In this document: positions 35,905-44,837 of the stretch, one piece after another
Layout: each line of letters starts with the position of its first letter
Position numbering within the stretch: the stretch's first letter is position 1
Assembly (NCBI RefSeq): GCF_000176175.1
Contig: NZ_ACZP01000014.1
Coordinates: forward strand, 1,240,001-1,304,000
Length of the DNA stretch: 64,000 nucleotides
Direction: 5' to 3'
Source of the DNA: Vibrio furnissii CIP 102972
GTDB taxonomy: Bacteria; Pseudomonadota; Gammaproteobacteria; Enterobacterales; Vibrionaceae
Program-made: the position numbers and the translations under genes
Notes under the pieces: model-generated
Databases searched by the model: none
What the model was told of the DNA's origin: nothing
What the model saw: only the letters and a program-made list of their open reading frames with translations

Positions 35905-36785
35905 CTGGTGACGATACAATCTCTCATCTCTCGAATGGAGGCACTGAGCGGCCTGCCTTTTCGAATCACCAGATCAACTGAGGTGTCGAGGGTGTGCATA
36001 CCTTCAATATCGATAGCCACAAAGGACTGATTTTTCAGCTCTTTCGTCACGCAGACTTTCGGCAATAGCGTTCCGCCAAGTCCGGCCTCAACGTAGCTTT
36101 TGAGCGCTTCAAACGAGTTACACAGCAGAATCTCTTTAAGGCGGATTTCCTGCCGCGCCTCATAAAGATTGATGGCACGCCTTATACTGAAACTTTCATT
36201 GAGCAGCGCGAGCGGGATCTCCGCGAGTTGTGCCGGGGAGCAGAGCTGAATGTTTGCCCATGGGCTTTGCGGCGGTACAAGCAGGCTCAGTTCTTGAAAC
36301 GGGCAGGAGAACAGGACGTCGACCTTGGTATCTTGCGGGGCATTCAGCAGAATACCAATATCGGTTTCCTCACTCTTAATGCCTTCAATGACATCATCAC
36401 CGCCGCCGACTTGCAGGATCAGTTTGACGCCCGGATGGCGATGAGAAAACTGTGCGATGGCATGATTGATGAGGTCTGGAATAAAACCGCCTCCCACAGA
36501 AAGGCGCAGCGTGCCGGTTTGCAAGTGCTCAATTTCAGACAGGTCAGACACCAAGTCATTTTTTCGCTGGTTGATGTCCTGAATGTACTCGGCTAAGCGA
36601 AGGCCGGACTGAGTGAGATTGACGCCGCGGCCAATTCGATCCATCAGACGGACGTTAAGCTGAGCTTCAAGTTGCGACACTTTTCGACTGATCGCAGAAG
36701 GTGAAACGTGCAGCACTTCTGAGGCTGCACGAATACTCTTGGTTTTTGCGACCACTTCAAAATACTTCAGTGCTCTTTCGTCCAT
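35877..36785 (-). CDS. LysR-family transcription regulator
   Basis: A 302-residue LysR regulator. The N-terminal helix-turn-helix is ALKYFEVVAKTKSIRAASEVLHVSPSAISRKVSQLEAQL, followed by the two-lobe effector domain (LSVGGGFIPDLINHAIAQFSHRHPGVKL). The same strand carries the M20 hydrolase and membrane genes upstream, with only 21 bases to the hydrolase gene, so it may be the last gene of that operon or have its own promoter. An inverted repeat at 39496-39531, upstream of the operon, is a candidate operator. Confidence 0.9.
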   Translation of the reverse strand: MDERALKYFEVVAKTKSIRAASEVLHVSPSAISRKVSQLEAQLNVRLMDRIGRGVNLTQSGLRLAEYIQDINQRKNDLVSDLSEIEHLQTGTLRLSVGGGFIPDLINHAIAQFSHRHPGVKLILQVGGGDDVIEGIKSEETDIGILLNAPQDTKVDVLFSCPFQELSLLVPPQSPWANIQLCSPAQLAEIPLALLNESFSIRRAINLYEARQEIRLKEILLCNSFEALKSYVEAGLGGTLLPKVCVTKELKNQSFVAIDIEGMHTLDTSVDLVIRKGRPLSASIREMRDCIVTSMSAFNAGH

Positions 36786-36806
36786 ACGTTCCTTCGCTGA
36801 GTACGA

Positions 36807-37982
36807 TTAATCGGCTAACAAATGTTGAACCAGTTTAACCCAGAAGTTGGCACCAATAGGTAGTACCTCATCATTGAAGTCGTAGTTCGGGCTGTGCAGA
36901 TTGTGCGAATGGTTGTCGCTGCCATTGCCGAGCCAAATGTAAGCGCCGGGCAGTTTTTCCAGCATAAAGGCAAAATCTTCGCCGCCCATGCTCGCGGGGG
37001 GATTCACATGAACCTGCTGAATCTCAGGCATGGACTCAAGCACGCGCTGACACTTCTCCGCTTCCGGCTGAGTGTTGATGGTCGCCGGGTAGCGGCGTGA
37101 ATAGAGAATATCGGCTTTACAGCCATGCGCTTTTGCGATGCCTCTGACGACGTCCAACATGCGTGTTTCAATCAAATCACGCACTTTCGGGCAGAAAGAG
37201 CGCGTTGTGCCTTTCAATGTCACTTCTTCTGGAATCACGTTGTAAGCGTGGCCCCCATGAACCTGAGTCACGCTGATCACGCCGGATTTTTGCGGGTCAA
37301 GATTGCGGCTGATGATGCCTTGCAGCGCATTGATAATCAGGCTGGCGGTGTAAACCGGATCGACGGTGTCATGCGGCATCGCGCCATGTCCGCCAATACC
37401 TTGAATGGTGATATCAAATGTGTCGAAAGCGGCCATCACCGCGCCATAATGCACCGCGGCCTGACCTGCAGGCAGTGCCGGCCAGTTGTGCAGGCCGTAC
37501 ACTTCCTGCATTGGGAAACATTCGAATAAGCCATCTTCAATCATGGCTTTAGCGCCTGCTTCGTTCTCTTCCGCCGGTTGGAAGATGAAATGGACCGTAC
37601 CTTTGAAATCAGGATTTTTGGACAAGGAGACCGCTGCACCCAGCAGCATGGTGGTGTGACCGTCATGGCCGCACGCGTGCATTTTGCCGTGATGCTTAGA
37701 GCAGTGGTCAAAGGCATTCATTTCCACGACATCAAGCGCATCCATATCCGCTCTCAGGCCGATGGTCGGGCCATCCCCCTGATTGCCATGCAGTGTCGCG
37801 ACAATACCTGTGCCTCCGAGTCCGCGTTCGATTTGCAGACCGAGTTCGCTCAAAATAGAGGCGATGGTATCGGAGGTGCGAAACTCTTCATAAGCCGTTT
37901 CTGGGTGGGCATGGAGATCGCGTCTCCAAGCAATCAGTTGTTGGTGTTCTTTTGAGTTCTGATCAATATATTGAGTCATCAT
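36807..37982 (-). CDS. M20-family amidohydrolase (hippurate/N-acyl-amino-acid hydrolase type)
   Basis: A 391-residue metal-dependent hydrolase of the M20D family, which removes acyl groups from N-acylated amino acids or related amides. Metal ligands are visible: HACGHDGHTTMLLGAA (near residue 100), then PAEENEAGAKAMIEDG with the catalytic Glu pair (near 138), GLHNWPALPAGQ, and the C-terminal MGGEDFAFMLEKLPG. The dimerisation lid domain lies between. It has no signal peptide, so it acts in the cytoplasm on an imported substrate. The two membrane proteins upstream in the same direction may supply it. Confidence 0.92.
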   Translation of the reverse strand: MMTQYIDQNSKEHQQLIAWRRDLHAHPETAYEEFRTSDTIASILSELGLQIERGLGGTGIVATLHGNQGDGPTIGLRADMDALDVVEMNAFDHCSKHHGKMHACGHDGHTTMLLGAAVSLSKNPDFKGTVHFIFQPAEENEAGAKAMIEDGLFECFPMQEVYGLHNWPALPAGQAAVHYGAVMAAFDTFDITIQGIGGHGAMPHDTVDPVYTASLIINALQGIISRNLDPQKSGVISVTQVHGGHAYNVIPEEVTLKGTTRSFCPKVRDLIETRMLDVVRGIAKAHGCKADILYSRRYPATINTQPEAEKCQRVLESMPEIQQVHVNPPASMGGEDFAFMLEKLPGAYIWLGNGSDNHSHNLHSPNYDFNDEVLPIGANFWVKLVQHLLAD

Positions 37983-38126
37983 TTTTCACATCTTGATTAT
38001 GTGCACTTCGATCAGTGGCTGACGTGTTGAAATAGATTATTTGATTGGACGTTGCAGAGCGTTGGCTATTTTGATTCGCCATCGCACTGCAGCGCCAAAT
38101 CGTTGAGCATGGTGATGATTTAAGAA

Positions 38127-38597
38127 TTATAGAGCTAAATTGGCCACGAGTACGGAGCCTAAATATGTCCCGGTAAAGACTAACAGAGCAATAATTACGA
38201 CTTTGCCACCGGCCGACTTAAACGTCGTGACCTCTTGTTTGCTGATGGCTAAACCTGCGTAAGCTAATACCGGGCTGACCAAACTTAAGAAATTAATCTC
38301 TTTTACGTAAGTCAGAATAAATTCAGATACCGGCGAGGCTGGGATCGTGAGGATCACGCTGACCAGTGACAACCAAGCGACCGAGGGCAAATAAAACGGC
38401 ATCACTTTGGTCAGAAATAAACCGACCATGACCATGCCAAATAAAATGATCATACCGGGTAGGGCGGAGAGCGGTGTAATGCCTGTTCCGGTCCAGTTAC
38501 TGATCAGGGCGATAATACACACAATGACCAGGACCAACGCGTAATCAATCAGGTTGATGTTTGCGTTAACGTTTTTTGCAGTCGCTGTATTAGACAT
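38127..38597 (-). CDS. Small membrane protein partner of the DUF3100 protein
   Basis: A 156-residue protein with about five predicted spans (INLIDYALVLVIVCIIALIS, GMIILFGMVMVGLFL and further helices). The best start is the ATG at 38597, after GAGTGA; it would overlap or adjoin the DUF3100 gene stop at 38590 by about 8 bases. The coupled order and similar polarity suggest that the two proteins form one transporter. I do not recognise its own family name. It is followed by the M20 amidohydrolase after a gap of 145 bases. Confidence 0.75.
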   Translation of the reverse strand: MSNTATAKNVNANINLIDYALVLVIVCIIALISNWTGTGITPLSALPGMIILFGMVMVGLFLTKVMPFYLPSVAWLSLVSVILTIPASPVSEFILTYVKEINFLSLVSPVLAYAGLAISKQEVTTFKSAGGKVVIIALLVFTGTYLGSVLVANLAL

Positions 38598-39432
38598 TGA
38601 GGTCACTCCCTTGAGCTGCGGATGAACGGACAGGCTGATTCTTGGTCAGAAGACGGTACATTTTCTCGGTCAGCGGTAGGGCGATAAACAAGCCGACAAA
38701 CAGGCCCGTCGCGTTGGTCAGCAAGTTACTGGCGCCCGCCAGCGCTAAGATTTCATCTTTCATGTCAGGAATCGATGCGCCGAGCGCAGCGGAGCAAGCG
38801 GCGGTCATACTGCCACTGCCAACCCCACATGCCATGGCAAGTGCACGCGGATCAAACCAATTAGTCGAAGCAAGCAAGGAAGCCAGCAGGCCAAAATAGA
38901 GCGTGCCGAACATCGTGCCCATCACATAGACGCCCATGACGCCGATACCTTCCGGGCTTTTGAGACCATATTTATCCGAAATCAGGGCGATATTCGGTTC
39001 ACGGGCAATTGAAAAACAGGCACCGACCGACTCACGTCCCATCTTCAAGACCAGAATCGCAACAGGCATCGCAATTAATATCGTGCCAAGGTTGCCTAGT
39101 TCCTGAAATATCATCGCTGGACCAATTTCTAATATTTTATTTAGCGATGGTCCGATCAATGTGCCGAATTTAGCCAGAAAAGGGAGAACGGAAATTATGA
39201 TAATGGGTGTGGCTTTTTCAGCGGCTTTTGTACTCATGACCGCTTTGGCTTTTTTAACCACGTTCGGGTTGAGTAATAAACCAAAAATGAAGGCATAGAA
39301 CAGGGGTAATAACACCACGCTGCTGCTTCCAAGTGGCACTTTAATGATGCCAATGAGTTCTGCAACCACCGATATTGCTATAACGGTCAGATGCAGCTGC
39401 CAGTTTCCCAACTGGCCTTTTAAACTATCCAT
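38590..39432 (-). CDS. DUF3100 membrane protein
   Basis: A 280-residue integral membrane protein with about eight spans, which I assign to DUF3100 from the whole-length pattern, including GMGRESVGACFSIAREPNIAL-type KMGRESVGACFSIAREPNIA and the glycine-rich MACGVGSGSMTAACSAALGA. Function is not established for this family; a transporter is likely. AAGGAAG precedes the ATG. First gene of a minus-strand set: DUF3100, small membrane protein, M20 hydrolase, LysR. An inverted repeat lies 65-100 bases upstream of the start. Confidence 0.75.
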   Translation of the reverse strand: MDSLKGQLGNWQLHLTVIAISVVAELIGIIKVPLGSSSVVLLPLFYAFIFGLLLNPNVVKKAKAVMSTKAAEKATPIIIISVLPFLAKFGTLIGPSLNKILEIGPAMIFQELGNLGTILIAMPVAILVLKMGRESVGACFSIAREPNIALISDKYGLKSPEGIGVMGVYVMGTMFGTLYFGLLASLLASTNWFDPRALAMACGVGSGSMTAACSAALGASIPDMKDEILALAGASNLLTNATGLFVGLFIALPLTEKMYRLLTKNQPVRSSAAQGSDLNV

Positions 39433-39804
39433 AGCGTGCTTCCTTATTTGTTTTTATTCCATAGTAAAACTGTGCTCAATGATTTAACCATAAATAAATT
39501 GTTGGAACTAATGATATAAAACCAACGATTTGTTCTAAAAAAGGCAACGCAAGATATGATTCTGTTGCTGTGAACAACAAAGCAAACGTTTACTTAGCTT
39601 TGAATCAAAAGTTAGTATAATTCTCTGCTTAATGTCCGCTGTACAGGCAGCGTTTTTGCGGCATTTGCGGGCGAGAAGTAGATAATCATCTTACGAAGAC
39701 GAGTTTTTTTAGAACGGTCATTTTCTGTACTCGACTTCATTGAGTATTTGCGTTATACACGATCTTTCAGTTGTAGAATTTGCTGCGGTAATGCGAGGGA
39801 TAGC
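39433..39804. promoter_or_regulatory. Divergent control region of the DUF3100 operon and leuE-like gene
   Basis: This 372-base AT-rich gap contains a 10-bp inverted repeat: AAATTGTTGG (39496-39505) and CCAACGATTT (39522-39531), one mismatch, with a 16-base spacer. The position, about 65-100 bases upstream of the DUF3100 start, suits a LysR-type operator. No gene was found in the rest. Confidence 0.45.
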
Positions 39805-40446
39805 ATGTTAGAGAGTTTTGGCGTCATTAATATTTGGACCTATATGGTGGGATTAACGATGATTATTCTCGCGCCGGGGCCGAACTCTTTATATGTCCTG
39901 AAATCAAGCTCTTCGTTTGGCGTCAAAGCGGGTTATAAAGCGGCATCGGGCGTATTAATTGGCGATGCGGTGCTCATCTTATTGTCATACCTTGGCGTGG
40001 CGTCTTTAATTCAAACTTCCCCCGTGTTGTTTACCGTGATTCGTTATTTGGGTGCGGCGTATTTGTTGTATCTCGGCTTGAAGATCCTGCATTCTTTGGT
40101 ACGTAAAGACGGTGAGGATGAATCAGGCGTGGAGCGTCCGAAGAAAAGCGAACACGTGTTTGCGAAATCCTTATCGTTGAGCCTGACCAATCCGAAAGCG
40201 ATTCTGTTCTACGTGTCGTTTTTCATCCAGTTTATCGATTACACCTATGATCACACGTGGATTTCATACCTCATACTGGCCGTGATTCTGGAGATTTTCA
40301 GTATCGCCTACTTGAGTGCACTGATCTTCTTGGGCACATCACTGACGCAGATGTTTAAGAATAATAAGCGACTGGCACAACTGGGGAACGGTTTATTGGG
40401 GATGTTCTTTATGGGCTTTGCGGCGCGACTTGCCAGCCTGAGTTAA
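39805..40446 (+). CDS. leuE: LysE-family amino acid exporter, LeuE-like
   Basis: A 213-residue inner-membrane exporter of the RhtB/LysE family with about six spans. It matches E. coli LeuE (leucine efflux) across its length: INIWTYMVGLTMIILAPGPNSLYVLK, SGVLIGDAVLILLSYLGVA, YLGAAYLLYLGLKIL, LTNPKAILFYVSFFIQFID. The ATG at 39805 follows GAGGGATAGC; a reading open 19 residues earlier does not look like the family. It ends before a strong terminator. Probable role: relief of excess leucine or related amino acids. Confidence 0.9.
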   Translation: MLESFGVINIWTYMVGLTMIILAPGPNSLYVLKSSSSFGVKAGYKAASGVLIGDAVLILLSYLGVASLIQTSPVLFTVIRYLGAAYLLYLGLKILHSLVRKDGEDESGVERPKKSEHVFAKSLSLSLTNPKAILFYVSFFIQFIDYTYDHTWISYLILAVILEIFSIAYLSALIFLGTSLTQMFKNNKRLAQLGNGLLGMFFMGFAARLASLS

Positions 40447-40472
40447 CGATAGCGAGTGTGTCACGATAAACG

Positions 40473-40506
40473 ACGGGCCTGATGATTTCAGGCCCGTTCT
40501 GTTTTT
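40473..40506 (+). terminator. Terminator of the leuE-like gene
   Basis: ACGGGCCTGA (40473-40482) pairs with TCAGGCCCGT (40488-40497) and is followed by TCTGTTTTT. It lies between convergent genes and may work for both. Confidence 0.88.
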
Positions 40507-40521
40507 AAGTGCTGACGATGA

Positions 40522-41130
40522 TCAGGCAAAGCCAAACTGTTGGCGAATAAATGCTGCCGCTTTATCGGCGCCTGCTTGAGAAATCGTGTGTGGAATACCG
40601 GGTTCTAGGAACGTGCTGACCTCAACGCCGGCGGCTTCCAGTGTGGCGGCGGCTTTCTCCGTTTCTGAATACGGGATCACCGGATCGCCTTGCCCGTGGA
40701 TCAGCAGCACCGGCACGTTGCGGTCGATGTCGTAGGGTTGCGGCGAGGACAAACGACCGGAGAAGCCGACAATGGCGCGAACCGGCAGGCGACTGCTGGC
40801 CAACACATCCATCGACATGATGGTGCCTTGAGAGAATCCGACCAGAATGATCTCGTCGGTTTGCCAAGAGCCACCGTGTTGCAGCAGCAAATCATTTAGC
40901 GTTTTATCTAGGGCGACACGGGCATCTTGCACGCGGCTTGGGCGGTTAATTTCGTTGATGCCATCCAAGCTGAACCATTGATAGCCGCCACCGTGATCAA
41001 ACGGAAAAGGTGCATTCGGCGACAGAAACATCACGCCCGGCATCGACGGCGCCCAGTAATCCCCCAAGCGTTCAAGATCGCTACCGGAGCTGCCAACACC
41101 ATGCAGCAGCATTACAATTTTCTTTGTCAT
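40522..41130 (-). CDS. Alpha/beta hydrolase, carboxylesterase-phospholipase family
   Basis: A 202-residue serine hydrolase of the carboxylesterase/phospholipase (YpfH-like) group. The oxyanion region is LLHGVGSSGSDLERLGDYW, the nucleophile lies in ILVGFSQGTIMSMDVL (near residue 113), the Asp in VLLIHGQGDPVIPYSE, and the His in PGIPHTISQAGADKA, so the triad is complete. AAGGA lies six bases before the ATG at 41130; the ATG six bases earlier is too close. It follows the glutathionyl-hydroquinone reductase gene, after a gap of about 50 bases containing a 13-bp duplication. Confidence 0.88.
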   Translation of the reverse strand: MTKKIVMLLHGVGSSGSDLERLGDYWAPSMPGVMFLSPNAPFPFDHGGGYQWFSLDGINEINRPSRVQDARVALDKTLNDLLLQHGGSWQTDEIILVGFSQGTIMSMDVLASSRLPVRAIVGFSGRLSSPQPYDIDRNVPVLLIHGQGDPVIPYSETEKAAATLEAAGVEVSTFLEPGIPHTISQAGADKAAAFIRQQFGFA

Positions 41131-41138
41131 GTTCATTC

Positions 41139-41164
41139 CTTACTGACTCACCTTACTGACTTAC
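41139..41164. repeat. Two-copy 13-bp tandem duplication
   Basis: CTTACTGACTCAC (41139-41151) and CTTACTGACTTAC (41152-41164) differ at one base. They lie between the hydrolase gene and the glutathione enzyme gene. Confidence 0.75.
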
Positions 41165-41179
41165 GTTGTCACGTGGACC

Positions 41180-42139
41180 TTACAAACCATACGCTGACAT
41201 GTCCGGGCCCACCGGCACAATGCCATTTGGGTTGAGCGCTTTAATGGAATAGTAGCCTTGTTTGATGTGGTCGAGGCTGACAGTGCTGCGCACGCCCGGC
41301 AAATCCAGCAGGCGTTTGACATACGCGTTTAAGAACGGGTAGTCACGCAACTGGCGTAAGTTACATTTGAAAATGCCATGATACGCAGGGTCAAAACGAA
41401 TTAACGTGACGAACAGACGAATATCCGCTTCCGTAACGTGTTGACCGGAAAGGTAATCGCGCCCGTCGCTCAGACGATGTTCCAATTGTTTGAGCATGCC
41501 AAAAACATCGTGGAACGCTTCTTCATAGCTTTCTTGGGTGGTCGCAAAGCCTGCACGGTACACACCGTTATTGAGCTTTGGATAGATTTCCGCATTCAGG
41601 GCATCAATCTCTTCACGCAACGCAGACGGATAAAGGTCAACATCTTGGTTGGCCAGTTCTCCGAAGCCGCTGTTGAACATGCGTACGATGTCGGCGGATT
41701 CGTTGTTGACGATGGTGCGCGTTTTCTTGTCCCACAGCACGGGCACGGTTGCACGGCCGGTAAAGTGTGGATCGGCATGGGTATAGAGTTGGTGCATCCA
41801 CTCAAAACCGTTCAGTTCGTCGCGGTCGGCGCCTGGGTAATCGCCAAAATGCCAGCCTTCGTCGAGCAGTTTAGGTTCAACCACAGAAACGCTCACGACG
41901 TCTTCCAGCCCTTTAAGTTTGCGAGCGATTAAAGTGCGTGATGCCCAAGGACAAATCAAGGCCACGTAAAGGTGATAGCGACCGGGTTCGGCGATAAACT
42001 GGGCGCTTTCGCCTGCAGCTAACGATTCCGGGGCAACCACCCAATCACGAAAACTGGATGTTTGGCGCACAAAACCGCCTTTTTTATCTGTCGCTTGTAC
42101 TGGATGCCACTCTTTTGTCCATTGACCATTCACCAACAT
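41180..42139 (-). CDS. yqjG: Glutathionyl-hydroquinone reductase
   Basis: A 319-residue Xi-class glutathione transferase, which reduces glutathionyl-hydroquinones by removing glutathione. The active-site Cys is in YVALICPWASRTLIARKLKGL (CPWA, near residue 61). GWHFGDYPGADRDELNGFEWMHQLY and RATVPVLWDKKTRTIVNNESADI follow, and the C-terminal helical domain contains LSGQHVTEADIRLFVTLIRFD. Length is normal for YqjG/EcmB-type proteins. The ribosome site is GAGGTGAG. It lies downstream of a LysR gene on the same strand, which may control it. Confidence 0.94.
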   Translation of the reverse strand: MLVNGQWTKEWHPVQATDKKGGFVRQTSSFRDWVVAPESLAAGESAQFIAEPGRYHLYVALICPWASRTLIARKLKGLEDVVSVSVVEPKLLDEGWHFGDYPGADRDELNGFEWMHQLYTHADPHFTGRATVPVLWDKKTRTIVNNESADIVRMFNSGFGELANQDVDLYPSALREEIDALNAEIYPKLNNGVYRAGFATTQESYEEAFHDVFGMLKQLEHRLSDGRDYLSGQHVTEADIRLFVTLIRFDPAYHGIFKCNLRQLRDYPFLNAYVKRLLDLPGVRSTVSLDHIKQGYYSIKALNPNGIVPVGPDMSAYGL

Positions 42140-42263
42140 GTCTCACCTCAAATCTGTTTTCTTTGCGATGTAGAGACTGTAGCTTACTTCCAAATGAATG
42201 ATTAGATGGTTATAGTGAAGTTATTTCCTTCCAATATGGAAGAAATGGCGCGTGCGCCACGGG

Positions 42264-43166
42264 TTATTCCCAATCTGCGCCGTTGGCAAAACGGTTAACC
42301 AGAAAATCGATGAAGGCTCGGGATGACTGAGCGAGATGTTTGGCAGGCGGGTAGAGCGCATACAGGCCGAGCGGCGGCACTTCGTATTGCTGCAAGATGG
42401 CGACCAGTTGTTGCTCTTTGAGCGCTTGGGCCGCAACAAATGTTGGCAGACGCGTGATGCCGAGGTCGGCACAGGCTGCTTTCAAACACACTTCGGCATT
42501 GGAAAATTTGAGCCGACCATTCACGGCAAAATCGTGCACATGACCTTGCTCGTTGAGATAGGGCCAGTGGTAGGGATCGCGAAAGTTGGTATCGATGATG
42601 CAGTGATGCTGCGCTAAATCGCGAATGTGCGTGGGTGTGCCGTGCTGGCTCAGGTAATGAGGGGATGCGAGCGTGATGACGCGCACGTCGCACAGCTTAC
42701 GTGCAATCAGGCTGCTGTCGTCCAACTTGCCGATGCGCAGCGCCAAATCAAAGCCTTCGTCTACCACGTTCACGCTGCGATCGGAGAATTTGACATCAAG
42801 CGTGATGTCGGGAAATTGTTTAGAAAAATCAATCAGGCTCGGTGCCAGTTGGCTTTGGCCAAAGGTCACTGGCGCAGATATACGCAGCCGACCCGAAGGC
42901 AAGCGCGAGGCATTGCGAATGGCGTCGTCGAGCGCATCGAGATCGTCCAACACGCGTTTGATGCGCTCGTAATACGCTTGACCGACTTCTGTGACGGCCA
43001 GTGAGCGGGTGGAGCGTTTGACCAGTTGCACGCCCAAGTCTTGCTCTAAGCGCGAAATTAACTTGGACGCCTGACCGCTGCTGATCGCCAAACGTTCAGC
43101 CGCTTTGGCAAAACTACCGAGTTCCATGACCGCAACAAACATGCGATCGCATTGCAGCCTATCCAT
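42264..43166 (-). CDS. LysR-family regulator, CrgA/DhcR-like
   Basis: A 300-residue LysR regulator of the large group resembling E. coli YafC/DmlR. The helix-turn-helix is MFVAVMELGSFAKAAERLAISSGQASKLISRLEQDL and the effector domain starts RLRISAPVTFGQSQLAPSLIDFSKQFP. AGGATAAACA precedes the ATG. It lies 124 bases upstream of the yqjG-like gene on the same strand; it may be its activator, but no operator could be marked. A 16-bp minisatellite occupies the space upstream of its start. Confidence 0.9.
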   Translation of the reverse strand: MDRLQCDRMFVAVMELGSFAKAAERLAISSGQASKLISRLEQDLGVQLVKRSTRSLAVTEVGQAYYERIKRVLDDLDALDDAIRNASRLPSGRLRISAPVTFGQSQLAPSLIDFSKQFPDITLDVKFSDRSVNVVDEGFDLALRIGKLDDSSLIARKLCDVRVITLASPHYLSQHGTPTHIRDLAQHHCIIDTNFRDPYHWPYLNEQGHVHDFAVNGRLKFSNAEVCLKAACADLGITRLPTFVAAQALKEQQLVAILQQYEVPPLGLYALYPPAKHLAQSSRAFIDFLVNRFANGADWE

Positions 43167-43178
43167 TGTTTATCCTGA

Positions 43179-43274
43179 TTGTTTTCGTTACGAACAGCGT
43201 TCATCGCTGCCTGTTTTCGTCACTGACTGTTTTCATCATTGATCGGTTTCATCACTGACGGTTTTCATCGCCAG
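43179..43274. repeat. Degenerate 16-bp tandem repeat, four clear and two weak units
   Basis: Clear units start at 43211, 43227, 43243 and 43259, with the pattern CTGTTTTCATCACTGA. Two more diverged units can be seen at 43179 and 43195. The array fills the space between the LysR gene start (43166) and the panF terminator (43343), so it overlaps where the LysR promoter should be. Confidence 0.75.
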
Positions 43275-43342
43275 GCAGCAAGCTTATGGAGCGCGCGCCG
43301 TAAAGGCAATCCGTTTGCAACGATTTGTCTGGGCGCTTCAAT

Positions 43343-43370
43343 AAAAAAGAGCGGCTGGTGGCCGCTCTTC
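43343..43370 (-). terminator. Terminator of yhdT-panF
   Basis: AGAGCGGC pairs with GCCGCTCT around a TGGTG loop (43349-43368). The A run at 43343-43348 reads as T on the minus strand. It lies 15 bases after the panF stop. Confidence 0.9.
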
Positions 43371-43382
43371 TCAAGGGGGAGT

Positions 43383-44837
43383 TTAGGATGGCATGGCATC
43401 CGGTTGTGGTCTTGGTTTCAGCACACTGCCCGCAATAAATGCCAACAAACCCACCACCAGCGTGGGGACGATGGGGTGCACGCCGCCCAGATTCGGTTTA
43501 ATCAGCATCAGGCCGATGTAAACTGCCAGTCCGGCCACCATGGAACACAACGCGCCGGCGGCCGACGCTTTTTCCCAATACAAACCGAGCACCAGTGGCC
43601 ACAGGAATACCGCTTGCAAGCCACCCAATGCAATCAGGTTTAACCACACAATCATGTCCGGTGGGTTGGTTGCTGCGAAAAACACGAGCAACGCAAAAAT
43701 ACCGGTGATCCAGAGCGACATGCGGCTGAGTTTGCGCTCGGCCTGATCTTCTTTCACGACCTGCGGATTGATGTAGTTGATGTAGAGATCTTTGAGCAAG
43801 GTGGCAGACGCCTGAATCAACTGCGAGTCAATGGTCGACATGATCGCCGCCATTGGGCCTGCGAGGAAGATGCCTGCGACCATGGGTGGTAAAACAGTCA
43901 TCATCAACGTCGGCATGATCTGATCTGGGCTGCCCACATCCGGCACAAGCGCGCGGCCCAAGGCTCCTGCCATATGGGTGCCGAACATCAGCAGCGCCAT
44001 CATGATGGTGCTGATCACCATGCCTTTGTGTAGCGACGGACTGTCTTTGTACGACATGCAGCGCACCGCCGCATGTGGCAGACCAATCACACCAAAACAG
44101 ACCAACACCCAGAAGCTGAGAATAAACGGCTGGCTGAGGAATTGATCGGGGCCATACGGCGTCACCAGCGCAGGATCGATCGCATGCAAGCTGGTGACCA
44201 GTTCGCCGATGCTACCCCCGGCATGAACCACACCAATCAACAAAATGATGGTGCCGATGAGCATCATGATGCCCTGAATGGTGTCGGTGAGCACCACGGC
44301 GCGAAACCCGCCAATGGTGGTGTATAAACCGACGGTGCAGGCAAACAGCAACAAGCCTTGTTCGTAGGGTAAGCCTGTCACGGTTTGCAGCAAGCGCGCG
44401 CCGCCGACAAACTGCACGACCATGGTGCCGAAGAAAGCCAATAGTAACGACAGCGAGGCCAAAATGACCACTGAGCGACTTTTAAAGCGTGCATACAAAA
44501 TGTCATTGAGGGTCAGCGCGTTGTGTTTGCGTGCTTCTATCGCAAACTTTTTGCCCAGTACGCCCAGTGTCAGCCAGGTTGCCGGTAACTGGATCATCGC
44601 CAGTAACACCCATCCCAAGCCCATTTTGTATGCCGCTCCGGGGCCGCCAATAAAGCTGCTGGCACTGGCATAGGTTGCGGCAAGCGTCATCGCCAGCACA
44701 AATCCGCCCATGCTGCGGCCGCCCACGAAGTATTCGCTGAGAAAACTGCCATTGGTGTAGTGGCGGCGCGTAAAAAATGCGACCGCAAAGACGCCAATCA
44801 GGTAAATAACTAAAGGGATAAGAAGTTGACTATTCAT
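43383..44837 (-). CDS. panF: Sodium/pantothenate symporter PanF
   Basis: A 484-residue sodium:solute symporter with about 13 spans. Whole-length resemblance to E. coli PanF, including FFTRRHYTNGSFLSEYFVGGRSMGGFVLAMTLAATYASASSFIGGPGAAYKMGL near the N-terminus and GPMAAIMSTIDSQLIQASATLLKDLY near residue 335. It imports pantothenate, the coenzyme A precursor. Its start overlaps the end of yhdT by 8 bases, the arrangement also found in E. coli, which strengthens the call. Confidence 0.93.
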   Translation of the reverse strand: MNSQLLIPLVIYLIGVFAVAFFTRRHYTNGSFLSEYFVGGRSMGGFVLAMTLAATYASASSFIGGPGAAYKMGLGWVLLAMIQLPATWLTLGVLGKKFAIEARKHNALTLNDILYARFKSRSVVILASLSLLLAFFGTMVVQFVGGARLLQTVTGLPYEQGLLLFACTVGLYTTIGGFRAVVLTDTIQGIMMLIGTIILLIGVVHAGGSIGELVTSLHAIDPALVTPYGPDQFLSQPFILSFWVLVCFGVIGLPHAAVRCMSYKDSPSLHKGMVISTIMMALLMFGTHMAGALGRALVPDVGSPDQIMPTLMMTVLPPMVAGIFLAGPMAAIMSTIDSQLIQASATLLKDLYINYINPQVVKEDQAERKLSRMSLWITGIFALLVFFAATNPPDMIVWLNLIALGGLQAVFLWPLVLGLYWEKASAAGALCSMVAGLAVYIGLMLIKPNLGGVHPIVPTLVVGLLAFIAGSVLKPRPQPDAMPS

